From positions 191,686,164-191,750,163 of the forward strand of contig BTPG01000003.1 in assembly GCA_036245525.1 (NCBI GenBank): DNA of 64,000 nt, given 5' to 3'. Below are positions 19,314 through 29,150 of the stretch, piece by piece; the stretch's first letter is position 1, and the number at the start of each line of letters is the position of its first letter. A program made the position numbers and the translations under genes. The notes beneath the pieces are model-generated. The model was not told the origin of the DNA and did no database searches. It worked only from the letters and a program-made list of their open reading frames with translations. This DNA is from Semisulcospira habei (lineage: Eukaryota > Mollusca > Gastropoda > Semisulcospiridae).

Positions 19314-22300
19314 AGTGGGCAGATGTTCACATCTGCACGGGACATAGTCGACCCCGCCCTCCACCAGTCCCCTGCTGCCTTGCAGGCCTGGCCGCTTGGC
19401 TGCGGAAAGGTTAAGGGAGGAAACCCCTGACATCAAAGCCCCCGTGTCTCCGGGGAAGGCTTTTGAGCCAGAGACTAGGACAAGGACAGTCTGATATAAA
19501 ACCTACGACCCGAGGACCTCGATGCCATCGTCCCAGCTTGCTAGGCCATGGCAGACGAACCAAGGGTTTAAAGGGTGGGGCCAGTACTGCGCACACTGCA
19601 CTCCACCAAAAAGCTCCACCGCGCAGGCTTTAGGAAACGTCCACGGACCATGACACTGACCATTCCAAGTCCTGTAGCGACGGGCGAGGGGCGAAACGGC
19701 AGGTGAAAGATGTCACTGGAAGCCGCAGTCTCAAACCTGCATGCAGGCGGTTCAGGATATTGGTCGCCTGATGTTGACCTGGGGATGACAACATCACTCG
19801 GCACACCCTGAACGACCAAGCAGCCTTCTCTAGGGACAGCACTGCTTGCTCCACACGGAGAGGGGCCTAGAAAAGGTGGCCTAACCAAAGCTCGTCCCCT
19901 CGCAACCCCAGTTGGCTAGCCGCGGTCAACGGGCATCTTCTCCTGCGATCAAAAAAACAAGAAAGAATAACGGATCCACTCTCATGACGACCACGAACGG
20001 ACTCAACGTAGCATGCTGGAACACCCGAACCATGCTCGACAAAGCAGACAGCGGACGCCCTGAACGTCGCTCCGCCCTCATTGCCCATGAATTGCGGAGG
20101 TTAAACATCGACATCGCCGCGCTCAGTGAAGTACGCCTTCCGGACGAAGGCAGACTCCAAGAACTTGGCGCTGGGTACACCCTCTACTGGTCAGGCAGGC
20201 CTGAATCAGAAAGACGGCTCTCAGGCGTGGGTTTCATGGTCAAGACCTCCATTGCGACTAAGCTGGAAAACCTACCAACGGGTCACTCAGACCGCATCAT
20301 GTCCATGCGCCTCCCACTGAGACACCAGCAACATGTCACCCTTCTCAGTGTGTACTCCCCAACCCTCCTGGCAGAGCCTGCTGAAAAGGACAAGTTTTAC
20401 ACTGACCTGTGCAGCCTCATACAGAGCACCCCTGCAGACGACAAAGTCATCATTCTTGGCGACTTCAACGCCAGAGTGGGCCAGGACTCTGAAGCCTGGA
20501 AAGGAGTCCTCGGCAAGCATGGCGTCGGGAACTGCAACGACAATGGCCGCCTACTGTTGGAGTTCTGTGCAGAGCAGCAACTGGTCATCACCAACACTAC
20601 TTTTCAGCAAAAGTACAGTCGAAAGACCACCTGGATGCATCCTCGCTCCAAACACTGGCACCTTATCGACTATGTCCTAGTGCGTCAGAGGGACCGCAGT
20701 GACGTCCTCCTCACCAGAGTGATGCCCAGCGCAGAGTGCCACACTGACCACCGCCTTGTCCGCTGCAAACTCAGGCTCCACGTCAAGCCAAAACCCAAGA
20801 AATGGGGACCCCCCAAGAAAAAGCTTGATGTTGCCAGCCTTCAGCGTGACGACGTGAAAGCTGCCTTTCAGACAGATTTACAGCGCAGGCTCAAAGACAC
20901 AGCGGACCCAGCAGACTCCTCCCCTGAAACACTTTGGGAACAACTGAAAACTGCTATTGCAAAATCCTCTGCAGAAGTCTTGGGTTTCGCTAGAAAGAAG
21001 AACAAAGACTGGTTTGACGAAAACGATGTAGAGATCCAGGAACACCTAGCAAAAAAAAAGAGCCGCCCATCAGGCCCACCTAGCCCAGCCTTCCTGCCCT
21101 GTGAAGAAGTCTGCCTTCCGCCTCGTTTGCAGCAGTCTCCAGCGCAAGCTCAGAGACCTCCAGAATGAGTGGTGGGCCAGACTTGCACAGAGGACCCAGC
21201 TTTGCGCTGACAATGGTGACTACAGGGGCTTCTACGAAGCACTGAAAGCAGTGTATGGCCCCAGGCACCTGGTACAAAGTCCCCTGCGAAGCGCGAATGG
21301 CCAGGCACTCCTCACAGATAATACCTCCATCTTGAACCGCTGGTCGGAGTACTTTCAGAGCCTCTTCAGCGCTGAGCGCACTGTTCAAGAAGCAGTCGTC
21401 CTGCAAATCCCACAACTCCCAGTAACGGTTGAATTGGACGAACCGCCCACCGCTGAAGAGACCCTCACAGCCATCCACCAGCTCAAGAGTGGCAAAGCAG
21501 CAGGCATTGATGGAATACCGCCAGAGATCTGGAAACATGGAGGCACAGCACTGCACAACAAGCTCCATGACCTCTTTCTCTGCTGCTGGGAGGAAGGAAC
21601 ACTACCAAAGGATCTCCGTGATGCTGTCGTTATCACCCTGTACAAGAACAAAGGCGAGAAGTCTGACTGTTCCAACTATCGGGGAATTACCCTGCTGTCC
21701 ATTGCTGGGAAAATTCTTGCAAGGCTGCTCCTGAATCGGCTGGTACCTGCCATCGCTGAAGACCACCTCCCAGAGGGCCAGTGTGGCTTCAGAGCAAACA
21801 GGAGCACCACCGACATGGTCTTTGTGCTGAGACAGCTTCAGGAGAAGTGCCGCGAGCAGAACAAAGGGCTGTACGTAACGTTTGTCGACCTAACAAAAGC
21901 GTTCGACACTGTGAGCAGGCAAGGCATGTGGCAGATCCTGGAGCGACTTGGCTGTCCCCCAAAGTTCCTCAGCATGATTGTCCAGCTACACGAGGACCAG
22001 CAAGGCCAGGTCAGACTCAACAATGACCTCTCAGAACCATTCTCTATTCTCAACGGCGTAAAGCAGGGCTGCGTGCTGGCACCGACCCTCTTCACCATCT
22101 TTTTTTAGCATGATGTTGAAGCAGGCCACAGTGGACCTCGATGATGACGATGCAGTGTACATCAGGTATCGTCTCGACGGCAGCCTGTTCAACCTCAGAC
22201 GACTGCAGGCCCACACGAAAACCCTAGACCAACTGATTCGTGAGCTGCTTTTTGCTGATGACGCTGCCCTCGTTGCACACACAGAGAGAGCCCTGCAGCG

Positions 22301-23241
22301 CATCACGTCCTGCTTCGCAGACGCTGCCCAGCTCTTTGGACTCGAGGTCAGTCTGAAAAAGACAGAGGTCCTCCATCAGCCGGCACCCAAGACAGTGTAT
22401 CGCCCTCCCCACATCACCATTGGCGAGTCTGAACTAAAGTCAGTGCACCAGTTTACTTACCTTGGCTGCATTATCACGTCGGACGCCAAGCTGGACAAGG
22501 AGCTTGACAGCAGGCTGGCAAAAGCGAACAGCGCTTTCGGGCGACTTTTCAAGCGGGTGTGGTACAATCAACAGCTGAAAACAGGCACCAAGATCAGCGT
22601 GTACAGAGCTGTGGTCCTCACCACCTGCTGTATGGTTCCGAGTCCTGTGCTCTCTACCGCAGCCAACTACGACTCCTCGAACGCTTCCACCAGCGCTGCC
22701 TGCGTACCATCCTGGGCATTCACTGGAGTGACTATGTCACCAACGTCGAGGTCCTTGAACAGGCTGAAACTTTGAGCATCGAGGCTTTGCTGCTGCGGAC
22801 ACAGCTCCGCTGGGCGGGGCATGTCTCCAGGATGGAGGATCATCGCCTACCAAAGATCACCCTGTTCGGCGAGCTTGCTACTGGACACCGTGACAGAGGG
22901 GCACCAAAAAAGAGATACAAAGACTGTCTCAAGAAGTCACTTAGTGCCTGCCAAATCGACCACCACCAGCTTCGCTTGCTGTGGACCGTGACACCTGGCG
23001 CTCCACCATTTACAAGGCAGCTGTCTCCTTTGAGGACTCTCGCAGAGCTAGCCTTAAGGGCAAGCGGCTCAGGAGAAAAAACAGAGATGCCGCAACTCAG
23101 AACCCTGGCCATACCTCCCCCTGCAGCCACTGCGGTCGAACCTGCCTGTCCCGGATTGGCCTCTGCAGCCACGAACAAGCCTGCAGACGTCGTGGGCAAC
23201 TCCTATAAAATCTTCGTCCGCGAAGTCAAGCCAAGAGAGAG
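19314..23241 (+). mobile_element. Nearly full-length EN-RT LINE inserted in the minus-strand LINE
   Basis: A 3,928-bp insertion flanked by the 8-bp duplication AAAAGGTC (19306-19313 and 23242-23249). It has a leader of about 670 bp, one EN-RT frame with a C-terminal zinc finger, and a short 3' end in AGCCAAGAGAGAG with no poly(A). A second, shorter copy of the same family lies at 24780. Confidence 0.93.
19984..23207 (+). pseudogene. EN-RT polyprotein of the plus-strand LINE, four frameshifts
   Basis: The first ATG of the endonuclease frame is at 19984 (MTTTNGLNVACWNTR). APE-type endonuclease motifs follow: ALSEVRL, ILGDFNARVG (catalytic DFN), and DHRLVRCK (terminal D-H pair). RT motifs: SNYRGITLLS, FVDLTKAFDTV (motif A), GVKQGCVLAPTLF (B), LLFADDAALVA (C, catalytic Asp pair intact). 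The C-terminus holds a C-x2-C-x12-H-x3-C finger. Defects relative to the copy at 24780 or to the expected frame: an A9 run near 21051, T7 instead of T6 near 22100, loss of one C near 22627, and loss of four bases near 22969. All are small indels, mostly in homopolymers, so the insertion may be young. Clade is uncertain (Jockey/I-group-like). Confidence 0.9.
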
Positions 23242-23750
23242 AAAAGGTCTTCATAGGGCCCGATGGCTTGCCTGATTCTTCTTCCCACTTCCTCGTTCGT
23301 GATGTGATCTCTGTATGAAATGCCAAGCAGCCTTCGAAAAAAAATCTCATTTCAGTTGTTTGTATCCTCTTTTCGAGGTCTGCTGTGAGGGTCCATGACT
23401 CGCAGGCATATAAGAACACTGAGATGACTAAGGAGCGCATCAGTCTGATCTTGGAGCAGAGTGTGATGTTTCTGTCCTTCCCATTATGGTCTTCAGTCTT
23501 GTCAGCGCTGTTGTTGTCTGCGCCATCATCTGTCACAATGGCTCCTAAGTATTTGAATTTCTTAACTGTTTCCAATTTTTGGCCTCCAACCATGATTTCA
23601 ATGCCAATGCCACTGGCGTTATTGGTCAACAGTTTGGTCTGCTCTGCGCCGATTTCCATCCCAAACGCAATGGCTGTACTGTCCAGATTTACCACCAGCT
23701 GAGCCAGCTCCTCCTCTGTTCCTGCAAGGCTATCAATGTAGTTACAGTGT

Positions 23751-24084
23751 TAAAAATTCGCAAAATCTCCTTTATTTATAAATCTTCGTATGAAAAGAAA
23801 GGAGAGACTGCCAGTGCTGATGCACAATACTCTCCCGTGACAGTGCTTAATCAGGGTCGCATCAACCCCCACCCCCCACCCCCAACCCAACCCCACCCCA
23901 CCCCCCACCCCCAGATCCGCCCCTGGCTTTTACCTACTGTACTTGGTAGTCTTCTTTCTTCGTATGATGCTGGACACAAAAAGGCCAAATTAAATTATGA
24001 AGTTTGAATGTCGTAAAATGAAAGACTTTTCTGTTTTTCTTCTCCATTATACGCAGAAGAGTTCTTCAGCTATTTACAAGGGGC
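23751..24084. repeat. Family L and M/N fragments
   Basis: GTTAAAAATTCGCAAAATC continues the family L sequence interrupted by the LINE. CAATACTCTCCCGTGACAGTGCTT resembles a family N terminus. A C-rich family M fragment ending AGATCCGCCCCTGG is at 23860-23934. Confidence 0.55.
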
Positions 24085-24779
24085 AGTGGATAACCTTAGT
24101 TAAGTGCGCCTTCTCACATGCATTGCGAAAAGATAGGTATGACAGTCTTAGCTGAGGCAAGACAGCATTGATAACCCGCTGTGTCGGCGAATGTTAGCAA
24201 AGCCCGCCTTTTAGCAGATCGCTTTAAAGCTGAGGTGCAATGAGAAAAACCCGCCCAGCGCGTGTTTTAAAAAGACTACAGGACCCAGCTTGGGCCCTGC
24301 CCCTAAGTGGGTCAAATCGGTTCGTAACTCAGTTGACGGAGTTGGCAACTGCGTATCCCGAGCTTGCAAAACTCTCGGAAAACGACAGACCACTCCCTGT
24401 TGCACGGAAATCATCGCGATTAGCAGATCGGACAACAGCAGACGATTCTGTGACACTTTGAAACTGACCGACAGCCACGGATTTTACGCGCTGGGGACTA
24501 TGATGGCAGAATGCACGGCTGTACATGCTGTAAGTATGACTCCTGACACTTTGTAGTTGTGAACGAATTTTTTCAACACGTACCTCCAGTCCAATATAGG
24601 CTAATATAAATAAATAAAGAAGCATTGTGATGTACAACCAACACAGTAAATTGGATGAGAGAGAGAGAGAGAGACAGAGAGAGACAGAGAGAATCGACTG
24701 TTTACATAGATGCCAAAAGATACAAGGTCGCCATGGGTCAAGCTGATTTTTAGTAGCTGCCCTTCGTATGGAGAAAAAA

Positions 24780-26536
24780 GAGTGGCAAAGCAGCAGGCAT
24801 TGATGGAATACCGCCAGAGATCTGAAAACATGGAGGCACAGCACTGCACAACAAGCTCCATGACCTCTTTCTCTGCTGCTGGGAGGAAGGAACACTACCA
24901 AAAGATCTCCGTGATGCAGTTGTTATCACCCTGTACAAGAACAAAGGCGAGAAGTCTGACTGTTCCAACTATCGGGGAATTACCCTGCTGTCCATTGCTG
25001 GGAAAATCCTTGCAAGGCTGCTCCTGAATCGGCTGGTACCTGCCATCGCTGAAGACCACCTCCCAGAGGGCCAGTGTGGCTTCAGAGCAAACAGGAGCAC
25101 CACCGATATGGTCTTTGTGCTGAGACAGCTACAGGAGAAGTGCCGCGAGCAGAACAAAGGGCTGTACGTAACATTTGTCGACCTAACAAAAGCGTTCGAC
25201 ACTGTGAGCAGGCAAGGCATGTGGCAGATCCTGGAGCGACTTGGCTGTCCCCCAAAGTTCCTCAACATGATTGTCCAGCTACACGAGGACCAGCAAGGCC
25301 AGGTCAGACTCAACAATGATCTCTCAGAACCATTCCCTATTCTCAACGGCGTAAAGCAGGGCTGCGTGCTGGCACCGACCCTCTTCACCATCTTTTTTAG
25401 CATGATGTTGAAGCAGGCCACAGTGGACCTCGATGATGACGATGCAGTGTACATCAGGTATCGTCTCGATGGCAGCCTGTTCAACCTCAGACGACTGCAG
25501 GCCCACACCAAAACCCTAGACCAACTGATTCGTGAGCTGCTTTTTGCTGATGATGCTGCCCTCGTTGCACACACAGAGAGAGCCCTGCAGCGCATCACGT
25601 CTTGCTTCGCAGATGCTGCCCAGCTCTTTGGACTCGAGGTCAGTCTGAAAAAGACAGAGGTCCTCCATCAGCCGGCACCCAAGACAGTGTATCGCCCTCC
25701 TCACATCACCATTGGCGAGTCTGAACTAAAGTCAGTGCACCAGTTTACTTACCTTGGCTGCATTATCACGTCGGACGCCAAGCTGGACAAGGAGCTTGAC
25801 AGCAGGCTGGCAAAAGCGAACAGCGCTTTCGGGCGACTTTTCAAGCGGGTGTGGCACAATCAACAGCTGAAAACAGGCACCAAGATCAGCGTGTACAGAG
25901 CTGTGGTCCTCACCACCCTGCTGTATGGTTCCGAGTCCTGGGCCCTCTACCGCAGCCAACTACGACTCCTCGAACGCTTCCACCAGCGCTGCCTGCGTAC
26001 CATCCTGGGCATTCACTGGAGTGACTATGTCACCAACGTCGAGGTCCTTGAACAGGCTGAAACTGTGAGCATCGAGGCTTTGCTGCTGCGGACACAGCTC
26101 CGCTGGGCGGGGCATGTCTCCAGGATGGAGGATCATCGCCTACCAAAGATCACCCTGTTCGGCGAGCTTGCTACTGGACACCGTGACAGAGGGGCACCAA
26201 AGAAGAGATACAAAGACTGTCTCAAGAAGTCACTTAGTGCCTGCCAAATCGACCACCACCAGTGGTCTTCGCTTGCTGCGGACCGTGACACCTGGCGCTC
26301 CACCATTTACAAGGCAGCTGTCTCCTTTGAGGACTCTCACAGAGCTAGCCTTAAGGACAAGCAGCTCAGGAGAAAAAACAGAGATGCCGCAGCTCAGAAC
26401 CCTGGCCATACCTTCCCCTGCAGCCACTGCGGTCGAACCTGCCTGTCTCAGATTGGCCTCCGCAGCCACGAACAAGCCTGCAGACATCGTGGGCAACTCC
26501 TATAAAATCTTCGTTCGCGAAGTCAAGCCAAGAGAG
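24780..26536 (+). mobile_element. 5'-truncated copy of the EN-RT-zinc finger LINE with a 65-bp target duplication
   Basis: It corresponds to 21487-23241 of the copy at 19314. The flanks carry a perfect direct repeat of 65 bp (24715-24779 and 26537-26601), starting AAAAGATACAAGG and ending TATGGAGAAAAAA. The 3' end is again CCAAGAGAG directly before AAAAG. Confidence 0.93.
25108..26505 (+). CDS. LINE reverse transcriptase with C-terminal zinc finger, intact frame
   Basis: A 465-residue frame opens at ATG 25108, but the same frame is open from 24836, just after a TGA (24833-24835) that replaces a Trp codon of the other copy. Domains in order: motif A FVDLTKAFDTV at about residues 25-35, motif B GVKQGCVLAP at about 82-91, motif C LLFADDAALV at about 145-154, thumb with FTYLGCIITSD, the GHVSRMEDHRLPKI segment, and the finger CSHCGRTCLSQIGL with H and C completing C-x2-C-x12-H-x3-C. 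The frame has none of the indels of the 19984 copy. It lacks the endonuclease and fingers because of 5' truncation, so it is not autonomous. Confidence 0.9.
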   Translation: MVFVLRQLQEKCREQNKGLYVTFVDLTKAFDTVSRQGMWQILERLGCPPKFLNMIVQLHEDQQGQVRLNNDLSEPFPILNGVKQGCVLAPTLFTIFFSMMLKQATVDLDDDDAVYIRYRLDGSLFNLRRLQAHTKTLDQLIRELLFADDAALVAHTERALQRITSCFADAAQLFGLEVSLKKTEVLHQPAPKTVYRPPHITIGESELKSVHQFTYLGCIITSDAKLDKELDSRLAKANSAFGRLFKRVWHNQQLKTGTKISVYRAVVLTTLLYGSESWALYRSQLRLLERFHQRCLRTILGIHWSDYVTNVEVLEQAETVSIEALLLRTQLRWAGHVSRMEDHRLPKITLFGELATGHRDRGAPKKRYKDCLKKSLSACQIDHHQWSSLAADRDTWRSTIYKAAVSFEDSHRASLKDKQLRRKNRDAAAQNPGHTFPCSHCGRTCLSQIGLRSHEQACRHRGQLL

Positions 26537-26601
26537 AAAAGATACAAGGTCGCCATGGGTCAAGCTGATTTTTAGTAGCTGCCCTTCGTATGGAGAAAAA
26601 A

Positions 26602-26809
26602 ATTTGCTGTAGGCCACTCCAGATGAAAAGATATAACAACAAACACTAAACGACAAATAACCCCTCCTTCCTCACCCTTCCGATATCAAATAAGCTTCAG
26701 GCTGTACTGTGTAACTTACGGATAGCTCGACCTGGTCCATATCCAGTGTGCGTCCAGGCAAGGCACAAATGGCCTGCTCTGTCCGTCGGGTGGTCGAGTG
26801 TCGTCTGCT
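26602..26809. other. Loop of the foldback element right of the LINE
   Basis: No coding signal. It separates the 65-bp target repeat from the right inverted arm of the foldback element. Confidence 0.5.
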
Positions 26810-27066
26810 ACTGTTGATATCAGTAAAATTATCGCTGGTTTAGATCAGTGATCGCGGTGCCCACTCGCTGCAAACAGGAAGTGGCCTGTCTTTTTCACGG
26901 GAGTTTTGCCAGCACGACAAACGCAGTTGAAAACTCAGTCAACTGAGTCAGTTGCAAACCGGTTTGCCGAAGTTAGCCGAACGTTCACGAAGACAGGGCC
27001 CTCGCTGGGTCCTGCAAAGTTTTTTTAAAACACGTGCGGGGCGGAGTTTTTTTACTGTTTCTCAGC

Positions 27067-27182
27067 TTTAACTCGTTCAAGGTGCTCCGCATCTATAGCC
27101 GTGAAAATGTCGTATAGCGTTGCCGCCGGCAACGCTACACACTTCCGCAGCTATTGATGCGGGACGCCTAGACTGAGTTTAA
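27067..27182. mobile_element. Family F TTAA element, copy F2
   Basis: TTAACTCGTTCAAGGTGC and CCTAGACTGAGTTTAA are the ends, with CGTTGCCGCCGGCAACG at the centre. The left TTAA overlaps the end of the foldback arm. Confidence 0.83.
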
Positions 27183-27365
27183 ACAGAACATAAACATCTC
27201 GATAACTACACGTCAGCTTATTCAAGGCGTCCGGCGTCAATAGCTGCGGAAGTGTCGTATTGCGTTGCCGCCGGCAACGTTATACGACACATCCGCAGCT
27301 ATTGATGCGGAACGTCTTGAATGAGTCAATACAGAAGACAAGCATCTCGGTAACTACACGTGCGC
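27183..27365. mobile_element. Family F copy F3 within a local duplication
   Basis: F3 occupies about 27219-27330 with CCGGCGTCAATAGCTGCGG arms and the same GTTGCCGCCGGCAAC centre as F2. The flank CATCTCGATAACTACACGT before F3 is repeated after it (CATCTCGGTAACTACACGT), so element plus flank were duplicated together. Confidence 0.8.
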
Positions 27366-27387
27366 TGGTCTTTCACGCTGGACCTTA

Positions 27388-27574
27388 TTAACCCTTATCA
27401 TCCTGACTACACCCATTGCTTGAAATGTTTGACTGATAGGTCAAGGGTGGTGTCAGAAAAGCTTGGCGTCCATGTTTGAACTAAAACAGTTGATCTATCT
27501 CCTATGCTGTAACGTAGCCTTCACAGGGCAATATGCAAATTTTACAAAATGAGCCTGAGGATGTCGTGGGTTAA
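27388..27574. mobile_element. Family D TTAA element, copy D4 (hairpin partly deleted)
   Basis: TTAACCCTTATCATCCTGAC and GCCTGAGGATGTCGTGGGTTAA are the inverted ends. Only one arm (GGTCAAGGGTGGTGTCAG) is kept. Length 187 bp. Confidence 0.85.
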
Positions 27575-27602
27575 GGCCAACAATCACAGATCAGCTCTCG
27601 TA

Positions 27603-27755
27603 CAGTAAAACCTGTTTTGAGCAACCACCATGTTTTGCAAGAATGACATTCGTCTTCAAGACAGGTGCTCTCTCAAGACAAACGTTCACGGCAGAACGTA
27701 CCACCTGTCATTAAAGGCCGTCATTTCGGTGGCTACATAAATCTAACTGACGGTC
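27603..27755. repeat. Family K, decayed copy
   Basis: CAGTAAAACCTGTTTTGAGC followed by CCACCTGTCATTAAAGGCCG and CGGTGGCT parallels the 8199-8265 region. The palindrome is broken here. A matching outer end is near 27995-28030 (TGGTCTCTCAGAACAGATT). Confidence 0.6.
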
Positions 27756-27979
27756 TACAAACCCTTCACTGCCGAGAAAAAAAATTCAACATGATCCAGA
27801 TGCAAGAGACACATTGATCCTCATGAGCCCCCGCGACTGCGGGGGGCTCATGAGGTTCTGTGTCTCTTGCCGAGACCAATTTGTTTCCATATTTTTTGGC
27901 TTTTCGTCGTTGAATGAACGAAGATTTCAGAAATGAAAATGTACGCACAGTGTACGTACAGTGGCAGGGAAGGGGTTAA
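27756..27979. mobile_element. Family A TTAA element, copy A11 (reference end)
   Basis: TACAAACCCTTCACTGCCGAG at the left and TGGCAGGGAAGGGGTTAA at the right; the core is at 27802-27870. The right interior GTACGCACAGTGTACGTACA shows the sequence that was amplified in A9. It is in intron 2 of gene 2. Confidence 0.88.
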
Positions 27980-28059
27980 TGATGCGTGGTCTCTCGAAAG
28001 AGTGGTCTCTCAGAACAGATTCTGTTGTAGTACATGTATGAGCGCTATTTCCTTTCAAC

Positions 28060-28165
28060 CTGCAGGTGCATGAGTTGGGGGGGCTGGTGAGACTCTGATG
28101 CCAGGTGATTCCATTGGCCAGGGTAGTCGGGGTCGCTATTCCCTTGTCCAAGTCTAACTTCAGAT
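28060..28165 (-). CDS. Gene 2, exon 2
   Basis: A 106-nt exon after ACTTACAG and before GTTGAAAGG. Joined to exon 1 in phase (G + AT gives Asp) it encodes DLKLDLDKGIATPTTLANGI then TWHQSLTSPPNSCTC, the start of the mature protein, with a Cys pair. It leaves with two bases that join exon 3 (AG + C gives Ser). The duplicate exon (38646-38751) has the same length. Substitutions between the copies fall mostly at first and second positions in this frame, which is unusual, but the alternative frame does not fit the exon 1 phase. Confidence 0.83.
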
Positions 28166-28593
28166 CTGTAAGTAGGTGAAATCAATCCAGATCAAAAGGT
28201 GGCTGTAAAGCGTGCAATATGCAAGAAAATAACATAAGGAAAGAAACATGGTTGTTTTGTTGCTATCAAAAATGTAATCCCTACTGAAATACCCAAAACG
28301 AAGAAGGGGGTGGGGGTGGGGGGAATTGTGGGTTGGGGGGGGGGGGGACGGTAATATACCCTAATATCGTGACCGGCAATATATTTTTTGTTTGTTTTTT
28401 TTTTTTTTGTTTTGTTTTCTGGTTCTCCTGATTCGTGAAGCAGTTTTATCATCTTCGTGATCCGTGAAAGAAGGGGTCGTGTGGTTAGCAAAGAAAGAAA
28501 CACGTTTATTGTTGTTATTTTGAAAAATGCAATAGGCCCTACATAAATAAAAAAATAACCAACAACAACAACTACAAGAACACAAAAGGGGGA
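28166..28593. other. Gene 2 intron 1, left part
   Basis: Contains G-rich and T-rich runs (28305-28348, 28381-28420). No exon or element recognised. Confidence 0.5.
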
Positions 28594-28727
28594 TTAACCC
28601 ATTCAGCCCTGACGCAATGCAGCAGGAGATGGGTCGACCATGATAATTCAAGGGTGCAACAGGTGCATAGTCGTTATATGACGCCTCCAAACTTTAGGAA
28701 ATACGTGCGTCGGGCTGAACGAGTTAA
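28594..28727. mobile_element. Family B TTAA element, copy B5 (hairpin deleted)
   Basis: TTAACCCATTCAGCCCTGACG and CGTCGGGCTGAACGAGTTAA are intact ends. The hairpin right arm and centre are gone, leaving 134 bp. It lies in intron 1 of gene 2. Confidence 0.88.
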
Positions 28728-28860
28728 AGTTGCCATGCCTCTATTCCAACCTGCTATTTACGTATACCATACTTCGTTCACCCATTGTGTATGCAGCCAC
28801 CTGTACTATAAACGGTACAGGTGGTTGCGAGCACAAGAGGGTTGCACGGCTAAGCCCTAC

Positions 28861-28939
28861 CTTGGGTATTGGCGAAATTCATCACCAGAGATGCGGCCAA
28901 GCACAGGGCAAGTTGAGCTGCAAGGATGCTGCTCTTCAT
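28861..28939 (-). CDS. Gene 2, exon 1 with signal peptide
   Basis: ATG at 28939-28937 opens MKSSILAAQLALCLAASLVM then NFANTQ: a Lys at position 2, a hydrophobic core and small residues near the end, a classical secretory signal peptide, with cleavage probably around residues 20-26. The donor is CAAG then GTAGGG. With exons 2-4 (28165-28060, 17858-17731, 16243-15873) the coding sequence is 684 nt, and all three splice phases (1, 2, 1) agree. A TATA box lies about 52 bp upstream of the ATG, giving a 5' UTR of about 25 nt. The product is a secreted protein of about 227 residues before processing; its family is not recognised. Confidence 0.88.
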
Positions 28940-28990
28940 GGCTCTGTTTTGACGTTCCTCTTACCCTTATCACACACCTCTAAACATCCA

Positions 28991-28999
28991 TTATTTATA
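28991..28999 (-). promoter_or_regulatory. TATA box of gene 2
   Basis: On the minus strand TATAAATAA lies about 52 bp before the start codon, which would put transcription start near 28965. A family B remnant ends about 45 bp further upstream. Confidence 0.7.
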
Positions 29000-29042
29000 C
29001 ACGCAGCTGCGTCTTTTCACGTCCAGCGTCATTTCCGGCGAG

Positions 29043-29150
29043 GGATATACCATGATAGCTCAAGGGATGTGCCCGATTTGCTTGGCGCCTGACAAAGCGC
29101 CAAGCCAATCACGCACTTCCCTTGAGCCTTCATGGTGAAGCCATCTCCAA
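29043..29150. mobile_element. Family B remnant, copy B9, at the gene 2 promoter
   Basis: TACCATGATAGCTCAAGGG and CCCTTGAGCCTTCATGGTGA are the arms, with TTGGCGCCTGACAAAGCGCCAA at the centre. Matching departures from the family (AGCTCAAGGGA / TCCCTTGAGC) occur in both arms. Confidence 0.7.

Larger units (their letters stand above)
18924..23738 (-). mobile_element. 5'-truncated minus-strand LINE, split by another LINE
   Basis: The RT C-terminal half is read from 23738 leftwards (AFGMEIGAEQTKLL, FKYLGAIVTDDG, SLVISVFLYACESWTL, then HITNEEV), stops at 23250, and resumes at 19313 with KKRKLKCYGHVTRS and LAKTILQGTVQ. The reading frame is restored if the inserted plus-strand LINE and one AAAAGGTC are removed. 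At least one frameshift lies near 23360 and one near 19180. The 3' end is a (GACAGACG)-type tail at 18930-19050. Flanking duplications are TAGTTACAGTGT at 18912-18923 and 23739-23750. The LINE sits inside a family L repeat. Confidence 0.9.
24085..27066. mobile_element. Foldback element with long inverted repeats, LINE in its loop
   Basis: Sequence at 24225-24460 (TTTAAAGCTGAG, CGCGTGTTTTAAAAA, CAGGACCCAGC, CAACTGCG, TTGCAAAACTC) recurs inverted at about 26810-27066. The arms are visibly diverged. The interior contains the LINE copy 24780-26536 with its 65-bp duplication; without it the element would be about 1 kb. The 24085-24226 segment matches 5730-5830 inverted. Confidence 0.75.

Noticed and set aside
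28060..28165. Alternative frame of gene 2 exon 2 (reading GQGNSDP-GQWN)
   Set aside because: It is also open and the differences between copies favour third positions in it, but it does not fit the phase of exon 1 or exon 3. I kept the phase-consistent frame and lowered confidence.
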